A DNA stretch of 64,000 bases, from positions 1,935,501 through 1,999,500 of the forward strand of contig NZ_CP114902.1 of NCBI RefSeq assembly GCF_027497235.1, written 5' to 3'. The translations under genes and the position numbers were made by a program. Below are positions 8,053 to 15,664 of the stretch, piece by piece. The notes below the pieces were generated by a model, which made no database searches, was not told where the DNA came from, and worked only from the letters and a program-made list of their open reading frames with translations. This stretch comes from Micromonospora sp. WMMD1128. GTDB lineage: Bacteria; Actinomycetota; Actinomycetes; Mycobacteriales; Micromonosporaceae. The first letter of the stretch is position 1. The number at the start of each line of letters is the position of its first letter.

Positions 8053-9838
8053 CGGAGGCCACCTTGCTGATCAGAAAGTGGTGTAACACCAGGTAATCGA
8101 TTTCCGTATCGAGGAAGCAGCTTAGCCCATCGGCGGGTGACCCGACGATTGGCTGTCCCGCGACGTTGAAGGAAGTGTTGATCAGGCAGGGCACGCCGGT
8201 GACCTGCTCGAAGGCTCGAAGCAGGCCCGCCAGCAGGGGATTGTCCGCCTCGTCGACCGTCTGGGCCCGGGCGGTGCCGTCGACGTGGACGGCGCCCGGA
8301 ACGAGCTTCTGGTATTCGGATCGTACCGGGAAGACGAATGTCATGTAGGGCGAGGACGTCTTCTTCCCCATTTCGAGGACCACCTGCGCCGATGCCGCGG
8401 GCAGCACCGGCGCGAAAGGCCGGAACGGCTCCCGCCGCTTGACGCGGATGTTGATGACGTCCTGAATATCGGGAAACGCGGGGTTGGCCAGGATGCTGCG
8501 ATTGCCGAGAGCGCGCGGGCCGTACTCGACGGCGCCCTGGAACCAGCCGATCACCACCGGGTCGACGAGCAGCTTGGCCACCTCGGTGAGCAGCTCGTCC
8601 TCGGCCAGCTCGCGCCACTCGACCCGGTCACCCACCGCGGCGAGGGCCGCGCGGACGTCGTCGTCGGTGTAACTCGGTCCCAGGTACGGGCCGGGCGACG
8701 GGCGCACCGGGCGGCCCAGCTCGCGTGACGCGTACACCGCCGCGCCGATCGTCACGCCCGGGTCGCTCGCGCCGAAGCTGACCGACGCGTCCTCGAACCG
8801 GGAGCCCTCCAGCAGCTTGGTGTTGTTCACGCAGTTCAGCGCCAGGCCACCCTCGATGATCAGATTCCGCGCGGATGTGCGCCGTTCCAGCACCGACACC
8901 TGGTGCCGGGTGACCACCTCGACCGCGTCCTGGACCGCCCGGGCCACCCGGCACCGGAAGTCCCAGTCCGTGCGGTCGCCGGTGCGCCCGAAGATCTCGT
9001 CGAAGTAGGAGTAGTACGCCTGGGTGTCCAGCAGCGGGTTGCCGACCCGCAGCCGATAGCCGCCGGCCTCCTCCAGCGTGATCACCTCGCGCAGGAGCGG
9101 GTTGTCCGCGCCGAGCGGCGGATGGAAACCGCTGAGCCCCATCACCTTGTACTCGTCGTTGTTCGGCACGAAGCCGAGGTAGCGGGTGACCTTGCTGTAG
9201 AGCAGCGCGAGACTGTTGGTGATGTCGACGGTGGCGTCTTCCAGGATCGTCACCTCGCCGTCGCGGACCTCGCCCATGATCGACGAGTAGCGCTCCGCGC
9301 GGCCGTCGCTGACCAGGAACGCCGCGTCCCGCCAGCCGGCCGTGTGGTAGCCGCACGACAGGTGGGCGAGGTGGTGCGGGACGAGCCGGAGCCGGTCGGC
9401 CGGGATGGTGAAACCGGTGCGCGCGGCGAAGTCCGCCCGGATCGCCTCCGGCGTGAGCAGCGTCGTGCGTAGCTCCTCCAGCCGGGCCAGGCGGTCGGCC
9501 CGCTCCGGCTCCGGCACCGCCGATCGGGCGATCCCGGCCCGCTCCGCCGCCCAGACCTCCGCGGTGAAACTCCAGGGGAAGGCGAAGCAGTCGACGTCGG
9601 CCAGCCCGACGCCCGCCTCCCCGAGCGCCCAGCGCAGCGCGTTGACCGGCAGGTCGGACGTCTTCTTGACCCGGCTGAGCCGTTCCTCCTCCACGGCGGC
9701 GACCAGCTCGCCGTCGACCACCACGGCGACGGCCGCGTCGTGCCCCAGCACCCGGTGCCGGTCGAGGCCCGAACGCCGGTACAGGCGCCCGAACAGCTCC
9801 GCGGACCGCGTGAAACCGTTGAAACCGACGACGATCAT
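8042..9838 (-). CDS. Carbamoyltransferase of the NodU/TobZ/CmcH family (first copy)
   Basis: About 598 residues. I chose ATG 9838 because it gives the family's N-terminus (MIVVGFNGF, compare M-x-V-L-G-L-N), with GGGG about 8 nt upstream; ATG 9844 and GTG 9847 are alternatives. The Kae1-like domain shows GHDAAVAVVVDG and AVEEERLSRVKK near the N-terminus, the metal/nucleotide region VPHHLAH, and EGGLALNCVNN. The C-terminal YrdC-like part has YGPRALGNRS. The family makes carbamoyl-adenylate from carbamoyl phosphate and ATP and transfers the carbamoyl group to a hydroxyl of an antibiotic, as in tobramycin, cephamycin, novobiocin and saxitoxin. It is a cytoplasmic tailoring enzyme within the chorismate operon. 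The second copy at 26.2 kb is clearly divergent in sequence, so the two probably carbamoylate different positions. Confidence 0.93.
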   Translation of the reverse strand: MIVVGFNGFTRSAELFGRLYRRSGLDRHRVLGHDAAVAVVVDGELVAAVEEERLSRVKKTSDLPVNALRWALGEAGVGLADVDCFAFPWSFTAEVWAAERAGIARSAVPEPERADRLARLEELRTTLLTPEAIRADFAARTGFTIPADRLRLVPHHLAHLSCGYHTAGWRDAAFLVSDGRAERYSSIMGEVRDGEVTILEDATVDITNSLALLYSKVTRYLGFVPNNDEYKVMGLSGFHPPLGADNPLLREVITLEEAGGYRLRVGNPLLDTQAYYSYFDEIFGRTGDRTDWDFRCRVARAVQDAVEVVTRHQVSVLERRTSARNLIIEGGLALNCVNNTKLLEGSRFEDASVSFGASDPGVTIGAAVYASRELGRPVRPSPGPYLGPSYTDDDVRAALAAVGDRVEWRELAEDELLTEVAKLLVDPVVIGWFQGAVEYGPRALGNRSILANPAFPDIQDVINIRVKRREPFRPFAPVLPAASAQVVLEMGKKTSSPYMTFVFPVRSEYQKLVPGAVHVDGTARAQTVDEADNPLLAGLLRAFEQVTGVPCLINTSFNVAGQPIVGSPADGLSCFLDTEIDYLVLHHFLISKVASGES

Positions 9839-9851
9839 GCCCATCACCCCG

Positions 9852-11174
9852 CTATCGCAGATACCGCAGTTTGAGGTCCAACTCCGCCAGCTCCTGCGTG
9901 ACGTCCGAACCCGCGACCACGCCGCCGCCGCAGCGCAGCAGCACGTCCGGCCCGTCCCGCTCGGCGCAGGTGACGATCGTGTTGGAGGTCAGCGCGTCGC
10001 GGGCCGCGTCGTAGAACCCCACCGCGCCCGCGAAGAACCCGCGCGGCTCGCCCTCGAGGTCGGCCAGCACCTCCTGGGCGCGCAGCTTCGGCGCGCCGAC
10101 CACCACCCCGCGCGGGAAACTCGCCAGCACGACACCGCCGAGCCCGCGCGCCGTGTCGTACGCGCCCGAGACGTCGCTGGCGAGATACGTCGTGGGACCG
10201 ATCACCAGCGGCTCGCACAACCGGTCGACCACCACCGTGCCGGGCTCGCAGTACGAGCCGAGGTCGTTGCGTTCCAGGTCGACGAGCATGATGTGCTCGG
10301 CGAAGTATTTCGGGTCGGCGCGCAGCAACGCGCCCCGTTCCTGCCGTTCCCGCTCGTCCCGCGCGGCCGGCTGGGTGCCGGCGAAGACGCGGCTGCGCAC
10401 CCGCCCGTCGCGCGCCAGCACGTGCGGCAGGGAACAGTTGCCGAACACCGTGGCCCCGTCGAGGCTGAACCAGTAGGAGTAGTCGGCCGTGGCGTACCGG
10501 TGGGCGACGTCGGCGTAGTAGCGCGGCAGCGACGTGCGTGGGCGTACCCGCACCGGCACCGAGAGGACGACCTGGTAGATGTCGCCGGCCAGCAGGTGCT
10601 CGCGCGCTCGGGCGAGCTGGTCGGCGTACCGGTGCGGGTCGATGTCGGTCACGACCTCGGTCAGCGGGGCGGTCGGCGGCGGCGCGGCCCGGGCGGCGGT
10701 GCGGGCGCAGGCCGACATGACGTTGGCCCGGTCCTCCCCGGCGCAGCTCAGGGTGCCGGTGGCGGGGTCGTGGACCACCGCGCGGCGCAGCGGCCCGGCG
10801 AAGCCGAGCAGCCGTCCGGGGGCCGCGGTCGGCCACGGCCCGCCCGGGATGCCGGCCTCCGCCCGCAGCCGCAGGGACAGGTCGTAGGAGAGGGCGAACG
10901 CGACGTCGGCGCCCGGACCGCGCCGGGCCTCGGCCAGTAGGTGGTCGAGCAGGGCGGCGACGTCGCCGTCGAAGCGTTCGCCGCCCCGCTCGATCCCGTC
11001 GGTCGTGATCCGCCACACGTCGGCGAGCGACGCGAGGAGGGTGCGCCGTTCCCGCCCCGGCAGGCGGTAGCAGAACAGCGGTCCGAACAGCTCCGCGAAG
11101 GGCTCGACGAGGTCGTGCGGGTCGCCGGCGAAGGGTACGCGGGCGGTGGTGGCGGTGGGTGCGGGCGCCGACAT
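9852..11174 (-). CDS. PabB/TrpE-like aminodeoxychorismate or aminodeoxyisochorismate synthase subunit
   Basis: The 440-residue start is ATG 11174, which follows the stop of the upstream radical SAM gene by 7 bp; the open frame continues further back only through that gene. The C-terminal half has the chorismate-binding signature: EHIMLVDLERNDLG, LASFPRGVVVGAPKLRAQEV and the late GGGVVAGSD. The motif that reads PIKGT in E. coli PabB (with the covalent Lys) and PIAGT in TrpE reads VFAGT here, so the Lys position is Ala. By that criterion the enzyme looks more like a C2-aminating (TrpE-like) synthase than a Lys-dependent PabB, although some PabB proteins lack the Lys. Ammonia would come from the separate amidotransferase at 12.6-13.2 kb, in the same operon. 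Confidence 0.85.
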   Translation of the reverse strand: MSAPAPTATTARVPFAGDPHDLVEPFAELFGPLFCYRLPGRERRTLLASLADVWRITTDGIERGGERFDGDVAALLDHLLAEARRGPGADVAFALSYDLSLRLRAEAGIPGGPWPTAAPGRLLGFAGPLRRAVVHDPATGTLSCAGEDRANVMSACARTAARAAPPPTAPLTEVVTDIDPHRYADQLARAREHLLAGDIYQVVLSVPVRVRPRTSLPRYYADVAHRYATADYSYWFSLDGATVFGNCSLPHVLARDGRVRSRVFAGTQPAARDERERQERGALLRADPKYFAEHIMLVDLERNDLGSYCEPGTVVVDRLCEPLVIGPTTYLASDVSGAYDTARGLGGVVLASFPRGVVVGAPKLRAQEVLADLEGEPRGFFAGAVGFYDAARDALTSNTIVTCAERDGPDVLLRCGGGVVAGSDVTQELAELDLKLRYLR

Positions 11175-11181
11175 CGACGTC

Positions 11182-12588
11182 CTAGAGGGTGAAGTTGAAG
11201 GCGTTGCTGCCGGCCCCGGTGAGCTGCCCGACGCCGCGCCTGACCGCGTCGCTGACCCCGTCGGAGTAGAACAGCCGGGTGTAGCGGTCGCTGACGTCGG
11301 CATGGTCCTCCGTGTACGCGATCCGCCCGTCCTCGACGGTGACGATGCCCATCGCGGCGAGCGCGTCGAAGACCGACTGGAACTGCCGCAGCGGCTCGGA
11401 GCCCGCCGGATAGAAGGAGTTGAAACGCGCGACGTCCAGCTCGCGGTGCTTCATGGCGAGCACGAGGTGCCGGCGCAGCGACTCGTCCGCCGAGAGCGGG
11501 AATGCCTTCTCCACCGCCGACCCGCCCGCCTGGATCCGGCGCATGTACTCCCGGAAGGTGAACGCGTTGCTGTACGTGTAGCCGTGCGAGTGGCTGTAGG
11601 AGCTGGCGCCGAGCCCGAGGACGTAACCGTTGTTGCCCCAGTGGTTGTCCTGGTAGTGGAAGATCCAGTTCTCGCGCGGGAAGAGGTTGCGGGAGTACTG
11701 CCAGTAGCCGTTCTCCCGCATCCGGCGCTTGGCGTACCGGAACAGCGCGAGGCTGCGCCGGAAGAGCTTGGCGTGGTCCTCCTCGCGCAACGTGGTGTTG
11801 TTGATCGCGCCCTTGCGCACCGAGAGCGTGAAGAGGGTGATCTGGGTGGGCATCGGCTCCAGCGCGGTGACCGCGTCCATGGTCCGCTGCATGTTGTCGA
11901 ACGCCTCACGCTCGATGCCCGCGATGAGGTCGATGTTGACGTTCGGCACGCCGCTGTCGGCCATGTTGTAGTAGGTGCGCACCACGCTGGACGGCGTGTC
12001 GGAGCGGCGCGACTTGCGCAGGATCTCCGGGTCGAGCGACTGCACACCCATGGACAGGCGGTTCGTCCCGTTGGCCGCCATCACCGCGATGCGGTCCTCG
12101 GTCGCCGAGTCCGGCGAACACTCGTAGGTGATCTCGCGGCACTCGGAGAGGTCGAAGCGTCGGATGACCCGCTCGAAGAGGAACTCGATCTGTGCCGGGT
12201 TGAGCCGGCTGGGTGTGCCCCCACCGATGAACACGGTCTCGATCTTCTTGCTCCGCATCATCGGCAGGTACTGCAGCGCCTCCTTCTCGAGGCAGTGCAG
12301 GTAGTCCCAGATCACCTGGGTGTCGTCCTGGACGACGGCCACGCTGTAGTAGCAGAAGCTGCACTTCTGGCGGCAGAACGGGATGTGGATGTAGAGGTTG
12401 TGCGAGAAGGTGTCGCTGCCGGCCCAGAGGGTGTCGGGGTCGGAGGCGGTGGCGTCCCGCGGCTCCCAGAGGGAGATCGGCGGATAGGTGAACACCAGCC
12501 CCGGTATGTGGTCGTCGGCCTCGATGAGCTGGTCGACGACGTCCGACCGGCCGGCGTCTGCCAGATCGAAGATGAATTCCTCAGCCAC
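11182..12588 (-). CDS. HemN/HemW-like radical SAM enzyme (first copy)
   Basis: The 468-residue protein begins with GTG 12588, overlapping the upstream amidotransferase gene by 8 bp. It has the radical SAM cluster motif C72-RQK-C76-SF-C79 in the HemN-family context NLYIHIPFC, followed by FIGGGTPSRLNPAQ and a HemN-like C-terminal region. The family includes coproporphyrinogen dehydrogenase, the haem chaperone HemW and the class C methyltransferases and cyclopropanases of natural-product pathways (NosN, C10P, Jaw5), which use two SAM molecules. Its place between pabA- and pabB-like genes points to a secondary-metabolic role on an aryl, polyketide or amino-acid carbon. Radical methylation or methylene transfer is the leading guess. 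No porphyrin genes are nearby. Confidence 0.88.
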   Translation of the reverse strand: MAEEFIFDLADAGRSDVVDQLIEADDHIPGLVFTYPPISLWEPRDATASDPDTLWAGSDTFSHNLYIHIPFCRQKCSFCYYSVAVVQDDTQVIWDYLHCLEKEALQYLPMMRSKKIETVFIGGGTPSRLNPAQIEFLFERVIRRFDLSECREITYECSPDSATEDRIAVMAANGTNRLSMGVQSLDPEILRKSRRSDTPSSVVRTYYNMADSGVPNVNIDLIAGIEREAFDNMQRTMDAVTALEPMPTQITLFTLSVRKGAINNTTLREEDHAKLFRRSLALFRYAKRRMRENGYWQYSRNLFPRENWIFHYQDNHWGNNGYVLGLGASSYSHSHGYTYSNAFTFREYMRRIQAGGSAVEKAFPLSADESLRRHLVLAMKHRELDVARFNSFYPAGSEPLRQFQSVFDALAAMGIVTVEDGRIAYTEDHADVSDRYTRLFYSDGVSDAVRRGVGQLTGAGSNAFNFTL

Positions 12589-13189
12589 TGTCGCTCCTCG
12601 AACCTGTCACGGACAGGAAGTTGTCGATGATCAGCTGCCCGGCCGGCGTGCCGATCGACTCCGGATGGAACTGGACTCCGTACACCGGCTGCCTGGCGTG
12701 CTCGACGGCCATCACGCACTCGTCGTCGTCGGCACTCGCCACGAGCCGCAGGTCGTCCGGGAGGGTGGCCGCGGTGACCGCCAGGCTGTGGTAGCGCATG
12801 GCGGGGAAGCCGCTGGGCACCCCGGCGAAGATCCGGCTGCTGCGGCGCAGCCGGATCGTCGACACGTGGCCGTGCCGCACGCTCGCGAGTCGTGCCGTGC
12901 GCGCCCCGTAGAACCGGCCGATGGCCTGGTGCCCGAGACAGACGCCCAGCACCGGGATCCGGCCGGCGTAGTGGGCGAGGGCGGCGAGGCAGACGCCGTA
13001 GGAACCGGGATTCTCGACGGAGCCCGGACCGGGCGACAGCACCAGGTGGGTGGGGTGCTGTGCGGCGATCTCGTCGAGCTCCGCGGTGTTGCGCAGGACC
13101 GTCGGTCGCGCGCCGGCGACCGCCAGGTACTGCACCAGGTTGTAGGTGAACGAGTCGAAGTTGTCCAGCACGACGACGCGACGGCTCAT
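12581..13189 (-). CDS. PabA/TrpG glutamine amidotransferase subunit
   Basis: The 202-residue stand-alone class I glutamine amidotransferase has DNFDSFTYNLVQ at the N-terminus, SPGPGS, the Cys nucleophile in GVCLGHQ and the FHPES His/Glu pair near residue 175. It supplies ammonia to a chorismate-aminating synthase, most simply the PabB/TrpE-like protein encoded two genes downstream, because the PhzE-like protein has its own amidotransferase domain. It starts within the stop of the chorismatase gene (ATGA) and its end overlaps the radical SAM gene, so it belongs to the same transcript. The primary-metabolism copy is presumably elsewhere on the chromosome. Confidence 0.93.
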   Translation of the reverse strand: MSRRVVVLDNFDSFTYNLVQYLAVAGARPTVLRNTAELDEIAAQHPTHLVLSPGPGSVENPGSYGVCLAALAHYAGRIPVLGVCLGHQAIGRFYGARTARLASVRHGHVSTIRLRRSSRIFAGVPSGFPAMRYHSLAVTAATLPDDLRLVASADDDECVMAVEHARQPVYGVQFHPESIGTPAGQLIIDNFLSVTGSRSDSG

Positions 13190-14244
13190 GCCGGCTTCCT
13201 CCGCACGGCCCGGCCCTCGATCTCGAAGCGCAGTTCCGGACGGCAGACGTCCACGGTGTTCAACAGGTACGGCACGGTGAAGCCGCCGTCGGAACAGTGC
13301 GCCTCGAAGGCGCTTCTCGCCTCCGCGTCCTTGCAGTAGACGTAGCAGCTCACCACGTCCTCGGGGGTGAGGTCCGCGCCGGCGAGCAGGTCGGTGAAGC
13401 TGGCCATCGCGTAGGCCACGGCGGCCCGCACGTCATCCTGCGGCAGGGATTCGCCGCGCTTGTCGATGCTGGAGATGCCGGAGACGTGCACCGCCTCGCA
13501 GCCGTTGCGGTGCGACCGGTTGGCGCGCACGAAGCGGGGGCCGTAGTCGTAGGGCGCGCACTGCAGGTCGGTGCCGAACGGGGTCGCCGCCGGCGCACCG
13601 TCCCGCGCGACCGCCTCGGCCATCACGGCCACCGCCTGGCCGGGCGGCAGTCCGGCGCCGATGCCGGTGCTGGCCGGGTAGGTGGTGAGCTTCCACCTGT
13701 CGAAGGTGGCGTCCCGCGCCTTGTTCAGCTCGGCGTAGGTCTCCTCGATGTCGGCGAGGAAATACCAGGTGCGGTCGAGGTGGCGGGGCTCCATGCCGGC
13801 CTGGGTGAGCGCCGCCTCCAGCCCGTGCAGGGCCGCCATCGACTGCTCGAACGTGGACCCCTCGCGGCTGGGCGCGGCGACGTGCGCCAGCCGCCGGACC
13901 TCGGCGCCGTCCTCGTGGGTGCGGACCAGGCGGGTGCCGGGGCCGAGCGCCACGACCTCCACCTCCGCACCGGGCAGCGGGACGATCGCGGTGACCTCGA
14001 CGCCGGGCCGTCCGGTGGCCGCGTACTGGCGCCCGGCGGTCAGCGGGCGCAGCGGGCGGTCCCCGTCGGGCGCCAGATCGACGTCGCCGAAGACCACGAC
14101 GCGCAGGCACTCGGCGCCCGGTTCCCTCGTGACCTGTTCGACGACGGCGTCGACATCGGCCTGCGTGATGACATCTCCGGTCGCCGGCCAGCAGGCCTGG
14201 ACCTCGTCGTACCGGATTCCGCGGACACGTCGAATGACGATGAC
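13186..14244 (-). CDS. Chorismatase-family protein (FkbO/Hyg5/XanB2-like)
   Basis: About 350 residues, matching the usual 330-350 of chorismatases. The C-terminal half carries the family pattern: RTWYFLADI, YAELNKARDATF, YPASTGIGAG and a RidA-like end (VVSCYVYCKD). Chorismatases hydrolyse the enolpyruvyl ether of chorismate, giving a dihydroxy-cyclohexadiene acid or 3-/4-hydroxybenzoate depending on subtype. With two aminating synthases downstream, the substrate here could be amino-deoxychorismate or amino-deoxyisochorismate instead. The start is uncertain. No ATG, GTG or TTG lies between GTG 14400 and the conserved N-terminal region (IRRVRGIRY). A GGGGAGGG ribosome-binding-like stretch at about 14245-14252 would favour a non-standard start (ATC 14241 or ATT 14235). 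First gene of the seven-gene minus-strand operon. Confidence 0.82.
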   Translation of the reverse strand, partial: VIVIRRVRGIRYDEVQACWPATGDVITQADVDAVVEQVTREPGAECLRVVVFGDVDLAPDGDRPLRPLTAGRQYAATGRPGVEVTAIVPLPGAEVEVVALGPGTRLVRTHEDGAEVRRLAHVAAPSREGSTFEQSMAALHGLEAALTQAGMEPRHLDRTWYFLADIEETYAELNKARDATFDRWKLTTYPASTGIGAGLPPGQAVAVMAEAVARDGAPAATPFGTDLQCAPYDYGPRFVRANRSHRNGCEAVHVSGISSIDKRGESLPQDDVRAAVAYAMASFTDLLAGADLTPEDVVSCYVYCKDAEARSAFEAHCSDGGFTVPYLLNTVDVCRPELRFEIEGRAVRRKPA

Positions 14245-14494
14245 GCCCTCCCCGTGGTGACTGTCGCGTTCGGCGACAGGGCTGGCCGCCGGAACGAGGA
14301 ATCTGGCTCTGCGGAACCGGGGGGAACGTCCTTGTGTCCCACGCCGGTCCGACGCCGCGAAGACTCGCTCATCCTGACACGCACGGGCATCGCCGTCCAC
14401 CCTGATAGGCGTGGGCCAGTTAGTCGTTGATCTATGCAAAAGTGATATGCGCAGCTCAGGGCGGCCAGGTCGGTGCCGGTTGGCTCTCGCTTGA

Positions 14495-14507
14495 GTGATC
14501 GGATCAC
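14495..14507. promoter_or_regulatory. Perfect 13-bp palindrome, candidate operator between divergent operons
   Basis: GTGATC-G-GATCAC is a perfect inverted repeat. It lies in the 250-400 bp, relatively A/T-rich gap between the minus-strand chorismate operon and the plus-strand acyltransferase/MFS pair. A divergent control region is expected here. TTGACA at 14583-14588 is a possible -35 box for the plus strand, but no convincing -10 box follows it. No cluster-situated regulator gene is present in the window, so the protein that would bind is unknown. Confidence 0.35.
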
Positions 14508-14653
14508 CCCGCCTGGTGAGCGCGAAAGAACCATAAAAGCCGATATAGCCGTTGTTCTCGGGTGCGCGGGTCGGCGTGCGGTTTGACATCATGGGGCGCG
14601 GGACAGGTGGCGGGGGCGTCACGGAAAAGCGTGCGGGAAAGGGAAGTTCGACC

Positions 14654-15664
14654 ATGTGGAAAACGGCCGAGGCGACGTTCCAGGAAATGTTCTGCAGGAT
14701 GTACGAGGTCGCCGAGCCGGCGGTGCCGCTCAGCAGGATAATTCACTGGCGAGCCGTCACCGCCGACGTCGGAATGCAGGATGACGACTGCAATCTCGGC
14801 ACGGCTTTCGTGCCGGCCGGACACTTCTACGAGATGCACATCCCGGTGCCCGCCGACGAACGGCGCCGGGCCGACCGCGAGCGCGCCCGGCGGGCCGGCG
14901 CGGACTGGTTGCTCTACCCGCAGATCCGCACCACCGGCGACACCGCCGCGCTCGCCGTGGACGGCTTCCTCGACCTGCCCTGGTTCATCGAGGCGCAGTA
15001 CCGGGTGCGCGCCGGCGTCGACGACGACCTGCGGGCCCACCTGGGCAACTCCCGCTACCGCGACCTGCGCCGGTTGGTGCGCCGCGCGGCCGGCGAGTAC
15101 GACTACCGCGTCCTCGACGGCGCCGAGGCGGCGGCCGACCCCGCGGCGCTCAAGGACTTCGACCGGTTGCACGCGCTCAACCTGGCCAAGTACGGACACC
15201 GCTACAACCACCTGTCGGCCACCGCCCTCGACCTGGTCCTGGACTCGCCGCTGCGCGACCGGATGCGGCTCTTCCTGCGGCAGTCGCGTGCCGACGGCGC
15301 GACCGTGCAGGTCGTGCTCTGCTTCCTCGACCCGACCGGGACCGAGCTGACCATCCTCGCCCAGGGCATCGACCCCGCCCTGGTGTCGCCCGGTCAGAAC
15401 GTCTACCGCGCCGCGTTCTACGAGCTGTACCGCTGGGGCGAGGACCACGGCGTGGGCGCCTTCAGCCTCGGGCGCGGCAACGAGGTCAAGAAGCTCGACG
15501 TCGGGGCGAACACCTACCACCTGCTGGCCAACCACATCGGTGGCGTGTCCGGAGCCGACCCCGCCGTGTTCGCGCCGATGCGCGCCGCGCTGCGCGGCTT
15601 CTTCGACCGGGTGATCGGCGAGCTCGAGTCCACCGGCGGCCACCGGGTGACCGTGCGGCGATGA
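14654..15664 (+). CDS. GNAT-superfamily N-acyltransferase (BioF2/Acetyltransf_6, FemX-like)
   Basis: The 336-residue start is ATG 14654, preceded by GGGAAAGGGAAG at 14635-14646. The second half shows the pattern of the BioF2-like acetyltransferases: a substrate region (LGNSRYRDLRRLVRR), FDRLHALNLAKYGHRY, VYRAAFYELYRWGEDHGV and the terminal FSLGRGNEVKKLDVGA, equivalent to the GRGxExYKxxxG motif. Members transfer acyl groups to amines. Related FemX proteins take aminoacyl groups from tRNA, as in pacidamycin synthesis. The nearby tRNA deacylase makes a tRNA-linked role worth considering, but an acyl-CoA or acyl-ACP donor is equally possible. The stop overlaps the MFS gene start (ATGA). Confidence 0.78.
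   Translation: MWKTAEATFQEMFCRMYEVAEPAVPLSRIIHWRAVTADVGMQDDDCNLGTAFVPAGHFYEMHIPVPADERRRADRERARRAGADWLLYPQIRTTGDTAALAVDGFLDLPWFIEAQYRVRAGVDDDLRAHLGNSRYRDLRRLVRRAAGEYDYRVLDGAEAAADPAALKDFDRLHALNLAKYGHRYNHLSATALDLVLDSPLRDRMRLFLRQSRADGATVQVVLCFLDPTGTELTILAQGIDPALVSPGQNVYRAAFYELYRWGEDHGVGAFSLGRGNEVKKLDVGANTYHLLANHIGGVSGADPAVFAPMRAALRGFFDRVIGELESTGGHRVTVRR

Noticed and set aside
11182..12588. Coproporphyrinogen dehydrogenase (hemN) or the haem chaperone hemW for this gene and the copy at 17.8 kb.
   Set aside because: Both are embedded in biosynthetic operons with no haem genes nearby; housekeeping HemW is usually single-copy and near stress-response genes such as hrcA or lepA.
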